A stretch of 20,790 bases of DNA from Dehalococcoidia bacterium. GTDB taxonomy: Bacteria; Chloroflexota; Dehalococcoidia; UBA2979. The notes under the pieces are model-generated. The model worked only from the letters and a program-made list of their open reading frames with translations. It ran no database searches and was not told the origin of the DNA. The DNA is taken from contig JALOAM010000040.1 in NCBI GenBank assembly GCA_023228765.1, positions 1 through 20,790 of the forward strand. Direction: 5' to 3'. This document shows, in pieces, positions 13,297 to 20,790 of this stretch (the stretch's first letter is position 1; the number at the start of each line of letters is the position of its first letter). The position numbers were made by a program, and so were the translations under genes.

Positions 13297-13892
13297 TGGC
13301 CGCAGTACCTGGAGCCGGCCGCGGGCCGCTGCGCCCTCGCATCCCGGGAGCGCAGTCCACCGTCGGTATCGCCGACCGCGTCACGGACCGTGTCGCGGGG
13401 CGCGCTACCGGCCGAGTCACGCCGGGCGTGAACGGCGCCTCCACGGGCGTCGCTCGGCCCTCGGAGCGCGCGCGCGCCCTCCCGAGTGGCTGGGGCGTGG
13501 CGCGACGGCGCATCTCCAACACCATGATCGTGGCGGTCGCGATGCTCACGGTGGCCACGGCGGGCATCTTCCAGGTGCTCCAGACGAGCCGCGTCGCGGA
13601 GGTCGGCTACCAGCTCCGCGCCCTGCAGACGGAGCGCGAGTCGCTCGACGCCGAGATCCGGCTGCTGGAGGCGCAGGTCGCGGAGTCCTCCAACCTCGAA
13701 CACCTGCGGGAGCAGGCGGAGTCACGCCTGGGCATGGTCCCGCCCGTCGACGACCTCTCGATCACCGTGGACACGCCGGCGCCGGAAGTGGTGCCGCTAC
13801 CCCGCCGCTACGTCGAGATCCCCGAGCAGGAGACCCCGCCCGAACCGACGTGGTGGGAGGAGTTCATCGGCTCCCTCCCCGGGTTCCAGTAG
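13296..13892 (+). CDS. ftsL: FtsL/DivIC-like cell division protein
   Basis: The 198-residue protein sits at the usual ftsL place between rsmH and ftsI. It has a long, basic, low-complexity cytoplasmic N-terminus (1-73) with a DRVT-DRVA-GRAT-GRVT repeat (27-42), a single membrane helix (about 76-94), a coiled coil (about 99-145, LRALQTERESLDAEIRLLEAQ-type heptads) and the short ESRLGMVPP segment typical of the septum-initiator family. The C-terminal tail of about 45 residues is Pro/Glu-rich and ends with Trp-Trp and aromatic residues. FtsL works with FtsB and FtsQ to activate FtsWI at the septum. Sequence conservation in this family is low, so the name rests on topology and position. It starts in the overlapping TGATG of the rsmH stop. 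Confidence 0.75.
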   Translation: MAAVPGAGRGPLRPRIPGAQSTVGIADRVTDRVAGRATGRVTPGVNGASTGVARPSERARALPSGWGVARRRISNTMIVAVAMLTVATAGIFQVLQTSRVAEVGYQLRALQTERESLDAEIRLLEAQVAESSNLEHLREQAESRLGMVPPVDDLSITVDTPAPEVVPLPRRYVEIPEQETPPEPTWWEEFIGSLPGFQ

Positions 13893-14025
13893 GGCCGGGT
13901 TTCGGGAGGAACAGCAGCAGGAATGGGACGCCACTAGCGCCCGCGCGATCAGTCGCGCATCAGCACCCATCGAGGCCCGGACGGACGGATCCGCCGGGAC
14001 ATGACCGCCAGAGATCGGGCCGGAT

Positions 14026-15762
14026 GTGACGAGGAAGCGCACCGATCAGCTCACGTGGCGTCACTGGACGCTCACGATCCTCGTGCTCGCCTCGATCGCG
14101 GCGGTCATGGTGCGCCTCTACCAGGTGCAGATCCTGAACCACGAGGACTACCTGGAGCAGGCGGCCGTCACGCGCCAGGGCGCGGCGACGCTCCCCGGGC
14201 CACGCGGCGCCATCCTCGACGCGACCGGGTATCCCCTCGCCACGTCCGTGGACACCTGGGATGTCTACATCGACCGCTTCCTGTGGCGCGACCGCGAGAA
14301 GGCGCTGGCCTCCGCGAGTGCGTTCGCCGACTTCATGGGCATGAACCCGGGCGAGCTGTTCGACATGGGCACGGACGCCGACGCGGGCGACGTGCTGGTG
14401 CAGCGCCAGATGGACTACGCCACCGGACTGGAGCTGCAGGAGCGCGACCTCTGGGGCATCCGCCTGATCCCCTCCGCCAAGCGCATCTACCCGGAGGGCA
14501 GCCTCGCCGGGCCGCTCATCGGCTACATCGGACGGGACGGCGAGGGGCTCTGGGGCGTGGAGTCGGACTTCAACACCACCCTGCAGGGGCACGACGGCTG
14601 GACCACGATGGAGCGGGACGCCCTCGGGCGGCCGATCGCCTTCAGCCACCAGCAGACGAAGGAGCCGGTCAGCGGCGGCGAGGTGCAGCTCACGATCGAC
14701 CGGTTCATCCAGGCGATCGTGGAGCAGACCCTGTCCGAGGCGCTCGCGCAGTACAACGCGCGCAGCGGCTCGATCATCGTGATGAACCCCCACACCGGCG
14801 AGATCCTCGCGATGGCGTCCAGCCCCGCCGTGGACCTGACGCAGGTCGACCTGAACAACGAGGACCTGGACAAGCTGGTCAAGACCCACGCGGTCACGGA
14901 CCTGTACGAGCCCGGCTCCGTCCTCAAGACCCTCACCACCGCAGTCGCGATCGACCTCGGCCTGGTCGGCCCGGAGAGCTCCTACGAGGACACGGGCGCC
15001 GTCGAGGTAGGCGGGTACACGATCCGGAACTGGGACCTGATGGCGCACGGCATCGTCTCCGTGCGTGAGTACCTCCAGCAGTCCCTCAACACCGGGGCGG
15101 TGTGGCTGGCCGAGATGATCGGCGCCGACAAGTTCTACGACTACCTCGGCAAGTTCGGCCTCGGTGAGTCGACGCACGTCGGGCTCTCCGGGGAGGCCGA
15201 GGGCACCTACCGCACGCCGGCCGATCCGGACTGGTACCCGGTGGACCTCGCGACGAACTCGTACGGCCAGGGTCTCGCGGTGACGCCGCTGCAGATGCTG
15301 ACCGCCGTCAACTCCATCGCCAACGGCGGCATCCTCATGCGCCCCTACATCGTCTCCAAGGTCGTCACGCCGGAGGACGTCCGCACCTACGAGCCGGTGG
15401 AGGTGCGCCGCGTCATCTCCGAGGAGGCCGCCCGCACGACGTACGACCTGATGCACGACGTGGTCGAGGGCCAGGAGTGGGGCCACGGCGCGCAGGTGCC
15501 GGGCTACGAGGTCGCCGGCAAGACCGGGACCACGCTGGTCTCGATCCCCACCGGGTACGACATCGACTCCACGATCGCCTCGTTCGCCGGGTTCATCCCC
15601 TACGACGACCCCGCGATCTCCGTGCTCGTGAAGATCGACCAGCCCAGCGGCGGCCTCAACCTCGGCGGGCAGGTGGCGGCGCCGGTCTTCGCGGACCTGG
15701 CCCCGCAGATCATGGCGTACCTTCGGATCCCACCCTCGAAGCCCATGGTGGCGCAGCCATGA
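14026..15762 (+). CDS. ftsI: Peptidoglycan D,D-transpeptidase FtsI (class B PBP)
   Basis: The 578-residue septal transpeptidase crosslinks peptidoglycan made by FtsW. A single N-terminal membrane helix (about 12-30) leads to the PBP dimer domain (PGPRGAILDATGYPLA) and the penicillin-binding transpeptidase domain. Active-site motifs: EPGSVLK with nucleophile Ser298 and Lys301, SLN (Ser353, Asn355), and KTGT (Lys499-Thr502). I see no C-terminal PASTA repeat; the protein ends soon after the catalytic domain. GTG 14026 has only a weak purine-rich stretch upstream; the frame matches the expected MTRKR...W basic start. A 133-base gap separates it from ftsL, unusual within this tightly packed cluster, and its stop overlaps murF by ATGA. 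Confidence 0.93.
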   Translation: MTRKRTDQLTWRHWTLTILVLASIAAVMVRLYQVQILNHEDYLEQAAVTRQGAATLPGPRGAILDATGYPLATSVDTWDVYIDRFLWRDREKALASASAFADFMGMNPGELFDMGTDADAGDVLVQRQMDYATGLELQERDLWGIRLIPSAKRIYPEGSLAGPLIGYIGRDGEGLWGVESDFNTTLQGHDGWTTMERDALGRPIAFSHQQTKEPVSGGEVQLTIDRFIQAIVEQTLSEALAQYNARSGSIIVMNPHTGEILAMASSPAVDLTQVDLNNEDLDKLVKTHAVTDLYEPGSVLKTLTTAVAIDLGLVGPESSYEDTGAVEVGGYTIRNWDLMAHGIVSVREYLQQSLNTGAVWLAEMIGADKFYDYLGKFGLGESTHVGLSGEAEGTYRTPADPDWYPVDLATNSYGQGLAVTPLQMLTAVNSIANGGILMRPYIVSKVVTPEDVRTYEPVEVRRVISEEAARTTYDLMHDVVEGQEWGHGAQVPGYEVAGKTGTTLVSIPTGYDIDSTIASFAGFIPYDDPAISVLVKIDQPSGGLNLGGQVAAPVFADLAPQIMAYLRIPPSKPMVAQP

Positions 15763-17213
15763 GCGCGCCTGCACCTCGACTGGACACCGACTTCATCACC
15801 GCGGCCCTGGGGCCGCGGTTGCGGCGTCCTGCGCCCTCCGAAGTTGTCCACAGTCCCGCCGTCCCCGAGTTCACCCGCGCCGTGATCGACTCGCGACAGG
15901 CGGGCCCGGGCGACCTCTTCGTCGCGCTCCAGGGCGAGCGCGTGGACGGACACGACTTCGCCGCCGCCGCCGTGCGCGCCGGCGCCCGGGGCGTCCTCGT
16001 GAGCCGCGGGCTGCCCGAGGTCGCCGCGCTCGCCGAAGCCGAGGACGTCGCGGTCTTCCTCGTGGACGACACGCTGGCCGCGCTCCAGGAGCTGGGGGCA
16101 GCATGGCGGGCGGTGCTGCCGCTGGAGGTCGTGGGGATCACCGGGTCGGTCGGCAAGACGACGACGAAGGCGATCACGGCCGCGATCCTCGGGCGGGCGT
16201 CCCGCGTGCAGGCGAACCCCCTGAACTACAACAACGAGATCTCCGTCCCGCTCTGCCTGCTCGAACTGCGCCCCGAGACGGAACGCGCGGTGATCGAGAT
16301 GGGCATGTACACGCGCGGCGAGATCGCCACGCTCTGCCGCTGGGCGCAGCCGCGCACCGGCATCGTCCTGAACGTGGGCCCCACCCACCTCGAGCGAGCC
16401 GGCTCGATGGAGGCGATCGCCGCCGCGAAGCGTGAGCTGCCGGAGGCGCTGCCCTCGGACGGCGTCGCCGTGCTGAACGCGGACGATCCGCTGGTGAAGG
16501 CGATGGCGCCCCACACGAGGGCGCGCGTGGTCTGGTTCGGACTCGGATCTGGCGCCGACGTGCGCGGCGCTGACCTCCAGTCGCTGGGAGCCGAGGGCTT
16601 CCGCTTCACCCTGGAGTTCCAGGGCGAGTCGCGCCGGCTGCACGTCCGCCTGCCGGGCGCCCACCTCGTCTCGAACGTGCTCGCGGGCGCCGCGGCGGGC
16701 CTCGCGGACGGCATGTCGCTACGCGCGGTCACTGACGGCATCGAGTCGCTCGACGTGCCGACACGGATGCGCGTGATCGCGCTGCCGGACGGCACGCGCA
16801 TCGTGGACGACACCTACAACGCCCAGCCGGCCTCCATGCTGGCGGCGCTGGACCTGCTGGACGAGATGCCCGGACGCCACATCGCCCTGCTCGGCGACAT
16901 GCTCGAGCTCGGGCAGGCGGCCCGCTACGAGCACGAACGGGTGGGCGAACGCGCCGGCGAGGTCCTCGACGCACTGGTGACCCTCGGCGAGCACGCGCGC
17001 CACCTGGGCGAGACCGCGCAGCGCACCGGCCACGGCGAGGTGCACCACGCCTCCTCCCGCGAGGAGGCCGCCGCCCTGCTGCAGGCGCTCGTCCGCCCGG
17101 GCGACGCCGTCCTCATCAAGGGCTCGCATGCCCTCGGGCTGGACGCCGTGGTCGCGGCGTTCGAGGCAGACGCCGCCGAGTCTTCCGGGACGAAGGATGG
17201 GGACGCTCGATGA
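15759..17213 (+). CDS. murF: UDP-MurNAc-tripeptide:D-Ala-D-Ala ligase MurF
   Basis: The 484-residue ATP-dependent ligase adds D-Ala-D-Ala to form UDP-MurNAc-pentapeptide in the cytoplasm. N-terminal domain: IDSRQAGPGDLFVALQGERVDGHDF (43-67; core DSRQAGPGDLFVAL). Central ATPase domain: GITGSVGKTTTK (126-137), NPLNYNNEISVPL typical of MurF, EMGMYTRGEI, LNVGPTHLE and the lysine in AAAKREL. C-terminal domain: VDDTYNAQPASM and LLGDMLELG, followed by VLIKGSHALGLD. These features separate MurF from MurE. It starts with ATGA overlapping the ftsI stop and ends with ATGA overlapping mraY. murE, usually just upstream, is absent. Confidence 0.93.
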   Translation: MSAPAPRLDTDFITAALGPRLRRPAPSEVVHSPAVPEFTRAVIDSRQAGPGDLFVALQGERVDGHDFAAAAVRAGARGVLVSRGLPEVAALAEAEDVAVFLVDDTLAALQELGAAWRAVLPLEVVGITGSVGKTTTKAITAAILGRASRVQANPLNYNNEISVPLCLLELRPETERAVIEMGMYTRGEIATLCRWAQPRTGIVLNVGPTHLERAGSMEAIAAAKRELPEALPSDGVAVLNADDPLVKAMAPHTRARVVWFGLGSGADVRGADLQSLGAEGFRFTLEFQGESRRLHVRLPGAHLVSNVLAGAAAGLADGMSLRAVTDGIESLDVPTRMRVIALPDGTRIVDDTYNAQPASMLAALDLLDEMPGRHIALLGDMLELGQAARYEHERVGERAGEVLDALVTLGEHARHLGETAQRTGHGEVHHASSREEAAALLQALVRPGDAVLIKGSHALGLDAVVAAFEADAAESSGTKDGDAR

Positions 17214-18196
17214 TCGAAGCGCTGCTCTCCGGTGGCGGTGCGTTCCTCCTCGCGCTCGCGCTCGGGCGGCCGACGGTGTCGTGGCTGCGCACCAAGAAGC
17301 TCGGCAAGGCGATCTCGGAGGACCAGCCCTCCAGCCACATGATCAAGGCGGGCACGCCCACCATGGGCGGCGCGTTCATCTGGGCGACGGTCGCCATCGT
17401 CACCGTGCTCACGAACCTCTTCGAGTGGCGCAACGGCGAGCTCGTCTTCGAGCGCCGCTCGATCCTGCTGCCGACCATGGTCGTCGTCTCGATGACCCTC
17501 GTCGGGTTCTGGGACGACCTCGGCTCGCTCGTCGGCGGGCCGTACCGAGGGCTCTCGTGGCGGGTGAAGTTCGTCCTCATCGCCCTGCTCTCCGCGGTAG
17601 TCGCCGGGAGCATGTACTGGGGCCTGGACGCCCAGAGCATCAACATCCCGTGGGCCGGCCAGTTCGAGCTCGGTTATGTCTACATCGCGATCGCCTTCAT
17701 GGTCGTGTTCGCAGGCACCACGGCGGTCGCGGTCACGGACGGGCTGGACGGACTCCTGGGCGGGCTCGCCGCGTTCGCCTTCGGCGCGTACGGGGTGATC
17801 GCCTTCGGGCAGGGACAGGACTTCCTCGCGGTGTTCTGCTTCACCGTGGTGGGCGCGCTCCTCGGGTTCCTCTGGTTCAACGCGCACCCGGCATCCGTCT
17901 TCATGGGCGACACAGGCGCCCTCCCGCTCGGAGCCGCCCTCGCGACGGTGGGGCTGATGACGGGCCACTGGCTGCTGCTGCCGGTCATCGGCGCGGTGTT
18001 CGTGGCGGAGGCCACCTCGGACATCCTCCAGGTCGCGTACTTCAAGGTCACCGGCGGGCGCCGCCTGTTCCGGAAGGCCCCCCTGCACCACCACCTGGAG
18101 CTCATCGGCTGGTCCGAGCCGCAGGTGGTGATGCGCCTGTACCTCGTGGGGATCGCCGCCGCGATGGTCGGCGTGGCGCTGGCGCTGTCCGTATGA
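17210..18196 (+). CDS. mraY: Phospho-MurNAc-pentapeptide transferase MraY
   Basis: The 328-residue, roughly ten-helix membrane enzyme transfers phospho-MurNAc-pentapeptide to undecaprenyl phosphate, making lipid I. Motifs: GTPTMGGAFI (48-57), GFWDDLG (99-105, the Asp102-Asp103 pair), VTDGLDGLLGG (175-185), FMGDTGALPLGA (231-242, Asp234) and PLHHHLELIGW (291-301, His293-295). The segment before TDGLDG reads TTAVAV, where most MraY proteins have NAVN, so two asparagines are replaced (Thr171, Ala174). The protein is slightly shorter than E. coli MraY (360). It overlaps murF by ATGA. A 109-base gap with a possible promoter follows. Confidence 0.93.
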   Translation: MIEALLSGGGAFLLALALGRPTVSWLRTKKLGKAISEDQPSSHMIKAGTPTMGGAFIWATVAIVTVLTNLFEWRNGELVFERRSILLPTMVVVSMTLVGFWDDLGSLVGGPYRGLSWRVKFVLIALLSAVVAGSMYWGLDAQSINIPWAGQFELGYVYIAIAFMVVFAGTTAVAVTDGLDGLLGGLAAFAFGAYGVIAFGQGQDFLAVFCFTVVGALLGFLWFNAHPASVFMGDTGALPLGAALATVGLMTGHWLLLPVIGAVFVAEATSDILQVAYFKVTGGRRLFRKAPLHHHLELIGWSEPQVVMRLYLVGIAAAMVGVALALSV

Positions 18197-18249
18197 GGCA
18201 GGAACGAGTCGGTATGACGGATTCACGCGCCGCCGAGGCCTCCGAGGTG

Positions 18250-18279
18250 CTGTCAGTGGCTCGGCGGGTGTGCTATACC
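18250..18279 (+). promoter_or_regulatory. Candidate internal promoter before murD
   Basis: CTGTCA (18250-18255) and TATACC (18274-18279) are separated by 18 bases, in the only large gap (109 bases) in the second half of the cluster. Transcription would begin near 18286, about 20 bases before ATG 18306. A GATAAAT sequence nearby (18285-18291) is an alternative -10 element without a matching -35. Confidence 0.4.
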
Positions 18280-18305
18280 GTGTTGATAAATTCGGCTTAC
18301 CCGCT

Positions 18306-19682
18306 ATGACACATATGCAGAACCTGGCGGGAGCGCGTGTGACAGTGATCGGGCTCGGCATCGAGGGCATTGACCTCGTGCGCTTCGCGTCCGCCGAGGG
18401 CGCTCGCGTGACCGTGTCCGACCGTCGGAGCGAGGACGAACTGCGCGAGGCGCTGGACGCCATCGCGGAGTGCGACGCCCGGCTCTCGCTGGGCGCGAAC
18501 CGGCCGGAGGATGCGAGGAACGCGGACGTGGTGCTGGTCTCGCAAGGGGTGCCCTCTGACAACCCCGCGGTCGCCGCAGCGGCCGAGGCTGGCATCCCCG
18601 TGTCCACCATGCTCGAGCTGTTCATGCAGCGCTGCCCTGCCCCGGTCACCGGCATCACCGGCTCCGCCGGCAAGACGACCACGACGGCGCTGGTCGCCTC
18701 CATGCTGGAGGACGAGGGCGTCCCGCACGTGATGGGCGGCAACATCGGCATTGGTCTGCTCTCGCTGCTCCCGCAGATCGAGGCGGACACGCGCGTCGTC
18801 GTGGAGATGTCCCACACGCAGCTGGACCGCGTGCAGGTCAGCCCGCACCTCGCCTGCGTCACCAACGTGACCCCGAACCACCTCGATCGGTTCTCGTGGG
18901 AGGACTACGTCGCGCTCAAGCGGCGGATCGTGGAGTTCCAGGGCGCCGAGGACATCGCCGTCCTCAACCAGGACAACGAGGTCGCACGCGGCTTCGCGGA
19001 CGCCACCCCGGCGCGCATCCTCGGCACATCGATGCGAGGCGCGCTGTCGGGCGACGGCGTGATGCTCGAGGGCGACACGGTCGTCCAGGTGAGCGCCGGC
19101 GCCTCGACGGCAGTCATCGACCGCCACGAGCTCGCGCTTCGCGGCGACCACAACGTGGAGAACTACCTCTCCGCCGTCGCCGTGGCGACGCAGATCGGCG
19201 TCTCGCTGGACGCGGCGCGCAGCACCGCGCGCGAATTCACGGGCGTCCCGCACCGCCTCGAACCCGTTGCCACGATCGAGGGCGTCACGTACGTCAACGA
19301 CTCCATCGCGACCGCCCCGGAGCGCACGCTCGCGGGGCTGCGGTCGTTCACCGAACCCGTGGTCCTGCTCCTCGGCGGGCGGGACAAGCAACTGCCGGTC
19401 GAGGAGATGGCGCGCGAGTGCGCCTCGCGCTGCCGGGCCGTGGTCACGTTCGGCGAGTCCGGCGACATGTACGCCCGCGCGGTGCGCGAGGCAGGCCTCG
19501 CCACGGGCATGGGGAACGTCGAGGAAGTCGAGACCGTCGAGGAGGCTGTGCGCGCCGCGCACCGCCTCGCGCAGTCCGGCGACGTCGTGCTGTTCTCGCC
19601 GGCCGCGACCTCCTTCGACCAGTACCGCAACTTCGAGATCCGGGGCGCGGCGTTCCGCGCGGCGGTGGAGGCGCTCCGATGA
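18306..19682 (+). CDS. murD: UDP-MurNAc-L-alanine:D-glutamate ligase MurD
   Basis: The 458-residue ATP-dependent ligase adds D-Glu to UDP-MurNAc-L-Ala. An N-terminal Rossmann-like domain (RVTVIGLGIEGIDLVRF, 11-27; core VIGLGIEG) is followed by the ATPase domain with GITGSAGKTTTT (116-127), GGNIGIGLL, TNVTPNHLDRF and the lysine of ALKRRIVEFQ, then the C-terminal domain with GVPHRLEPV, YVNDSIATAPERTLAGL and LLLGGRDKQLP, all typical of MurD. The usual ELSSFQL stretch is here EMSHTQLDRV, a mild divergence. Two ATG codons lie at 18306 and 18315, neither with a ribosome binding site; the first is used here. It ends in an ATGA overlap with ftsW. Confidence 0.92.
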   Translation: MTHMQNLAGARVTVIGLGIEGIDLVRFASAEGARVTVSDRRSEDELREALDAIAECDARLSLGANRPEDARNADVVLVSQGVPSDNPAVAAAAEAGIPVSTMLELFMQRCPAPVTGITGSAGKTTTTALVASMLEDEGVPHVMGGNIGIGLLSLLPQIEADTRVVVEMSHTQLDRVQVSPHLACVTNVTPNHLDRFSWEDYVALKRRIVEFQGAEDIAVLNQDNEVARGFADATPARILGTSMRGALSGDGVMLEGDTVVQVSAGASTAVIDRHELALRGDHNVENYLSAVAVATQIGVSLDAARSTAREFTGVPHRLEPVATIEGVTYVNDSIATAPERTLAGLRSFTEPVVLLLGGRDKQLPVEEMARECASRCRAVVTFGESGDMYARAVREAGLATGMGNVEEVETVEEAVRAAHRLAQSGDVVLFSPAATSFDQYRNFEIRGAAFRAAVEALR

Positions 19683-20790
19683 GCCGTCCCGCCTCCGCGA
19701 TGACGCGCCAGGCCGCTTCCCGGTCGACCTCTCAGGGGTCGTCGAGTGCCGCCCGGCGTCGGGCGCACGCGCCGGACTACCTGCTGCTGACGACCGTCCT
19801 GGTGATCGCGGTGATCGGGCTGATCGCCGTGTACTCGTCCTCGTACGCCCTCGGCGAGGCGCAGTTCGAGGACCCCAACTACTTCGTGAAGCGCCAGGGC
19901 CTCTTCATGGTCGTGGGCATCGTGCTGATGTTCGTGGCGATGCGGTTCCCGTATCACCTGCTGCGCGGACTGAGTCCGCTGCTCATGCTGGTTGCCCTCG
20001 TGGGGCTCATGGCTGTCCTGGTGGTCGGCGTGGAGCAGAACGGGGCGAAGTCCTGGGTCTCGCTGGGCCCGGGCGTGCCGCCGCTACAGCCCTCCGAGCT
20101 CGCGAAGCTCGCCGTGCTCATCTACATGGCGGCCTGGCTCTCCGCGAAGGGCGACGTCATCCATGACCTGTCGCTCGGGGTGTACCCGTTCGTGGGGATG
20201 GTCGGCCTGGTCGGTGCGTTGATCATGGCGCAGCCGGACCTCGGCACCGCGATCATGGTCGCGGCGATCACCGGCACGCTGTTCTTCGTCGCCGGGGCGC
20301 GGCTGTTCCACGTCCTGGTGCTGCTGGCCACGGGCCTCTTCGGCGCGCTCATCTTCACGCTGATGCAGGGCTACCGGATGGACCGCATCACGGCGTTCCT
20401 CGACGCCGAGTCGGACCCGACCGGCGTGGGGTTCCACGCCATCCAGCTGCTGGTGGCGTTCGGATCGGGCGGGTTCACCGGCCTCGGGCTGGGCGTCTCG
20501 CGACAGAAGTTCTTCTATGTCCCCGGCTCCCACACGGACGGCGTGCTCGCGATCATCGGCGAGGAGCTGGGGTACATCGGCGTCAGCGTGGTGATGCTGC
20601 TCTTCGTCGTGCTGCTGGTGCGGATCATCAACATCGCGAGGCGGTCCGACACGCAGTTCGGATCGCTGATCGCGATGGGCGTGTTCGCCTGGATCGCGTT
20701 CCAGATGCTGATCAACGTGGGCGGCATCCTGCGGATGATGCCCCTGACCGGCATCCCGCTGCCCTTCGTCTCCTACGGCGGCACCGCCCT
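19679..20790 (+). CDS. ftsW: SEDS peptidoglycan polymerase FtsW (cut by window end)
   Basis: The frame opens at ATG 19679, overlapping the murD stop by 4 bases, and remains open to the window edge: 370 codons, C-terminus missing. FtsW polymerises lipid II into glycan strands at the septum with FtsI. After a basic, Ser/Ala-rich cytoplasmic N-terminus of about 32 residues come hydrophobic helices. SEDS signatures are NGAKSWVSLGP (121-131) with LQPSELAKLA (136-145), MAQPDLGTA, GSHTDGVLAIIGEELGYIG containing the catalytic Asp287, and PLTGIPLPFVSYGGTA at the end of the window. Its position in the dcw cluster supports FtsW over the elongation paralogue RodA. Confidence 0.93.
   Translation, partial: MSRPASAMTRQAASRSTSQGSSSAARRRAHAPDYLLLTTVLVIAVIGLIAVYSSSYALGEAQFEDPNYFVKRQGLFMVVGIVLMFVAMRFPYHLLRGLSPLLMLVALVGLMAVLVVGVEQNGAKSWVSLGPGVPPLQPSELAKLAVLIYMAAWLSAKGDVIHDLSLGVYPFVGMVGLVGALIMAQPDLGTAIMVAAITGTLFFVAGARLFHVLVLLATGLFGALIFTLMQGYRMDRITAFLDAESDPTGVGFHAIQLLVAFGSGGFTGLGLGVSRQKFFYVPGSHTDGVLAIIGEELGYIGVSVVMLLFVVLLVRIINIARRSDTQFGSLIAMGVFAWIAFQMLINVGGILRMMPLTGIPLPFVSYGGTA

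Noticed and set aside
13960..15774. 604-codon minus-strand frame opposite ftsI
   Set aside because: It lies entirely opposite ftsI, whose active-site motifs are complete; the antisense translation shows His/Asp/Arg/Val bias and no domain.
16925..18865. 646-codon minus-strand frame opposite murF, mraY and murD
   Set aside because: It spans three well-supported genes on the other strand and its translation is low-complexity.
1..20790. tRNA, rRNA, CRISPR, transposon or phage genes
   Set aside because: No T-loop-like sequences in a tRNA context, no spaced repeats, no transposase or integrase motifs, and no terminal inverted repeats were seen.

Overview
The window is about 20.8 kb of high-GC chromosomal DNA from a bacterium that makes a peptidoglycan cell wall. 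I see no rRNA, tRNA, CRISPR array, insertion sequence or phage gene. Start-codon usage (GTG and TTG as well as ATG), the compact layout, MraZ and the division genes suggest a high-GC Chloroflexota lineage (Dehalococcoidia-like). That taxonomic guess is an inference from gene content and protein style; no marker here settles it.

Positions 1-5162 hold housekeeping and accessory genes: the 3' end of an MFS transporter, a large lipoprotein, a divergently transcribed aquaporin with a clear promoter, endonuclease IV (nfo) translationally coupled to a heavy-metal-associated-domain protein, a receiver-like protein lacking the phosphorylation residues, and a four-cluster ferredoxin. Positions 5163-8331 hold dUTPase, a YjbQ-family protein, a glycerophosphodiesterase-like protein and a MidA/NDUFAF7-type methyltransferase, all on the plus strand. 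They end at a hairpin shared with the convergent minus-strand genes.

Positions 8412-10661 (minus strand) read mog -> trmD -> rplS. TrmD is fused in one frame to a C-terminal Nudix hydrolase domain. Positions 10798-11589 hold a lipoprotein with an additional C-terminal membrane helix, followed by a UUCG-tetraloop terminator.

From 11739 to the window end is a dcw (division and cell wall) cluster: promoter, candidate MraZ operator, mraZ, rsmH, an ftsL-like gene, ftsI, murF, mraY, a candidate internal promoter, murD and ftsW (cut by the window edge). Neighbours mostly overlap by 1 or 4 bases. MurF, MraY and MurD make the UDP-MurNAc-pentapeptide and lipid I, FtsW and FtsI polymerise and crosslink septal peptidoglycan, the FtsL-like protein belongs to the divisome, and MraZ probably controls the cluster. 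murE is missing from its usual place between ftsI and murF.

No clearly new defence or mobile system is present. The points most worth checking are the TrmD-Nudix fusion, the 10-bp-phased MraZ operator, a set of apparently leaderless genes with TANNCT hexamers 6-7 nt before ATG, a pseudoknot-shaped sequence after the aquaporin gene, an rplS leader hairpin, and altered conserved residues in MraY. All positions were read by eye; no database search or folding calculation was run.
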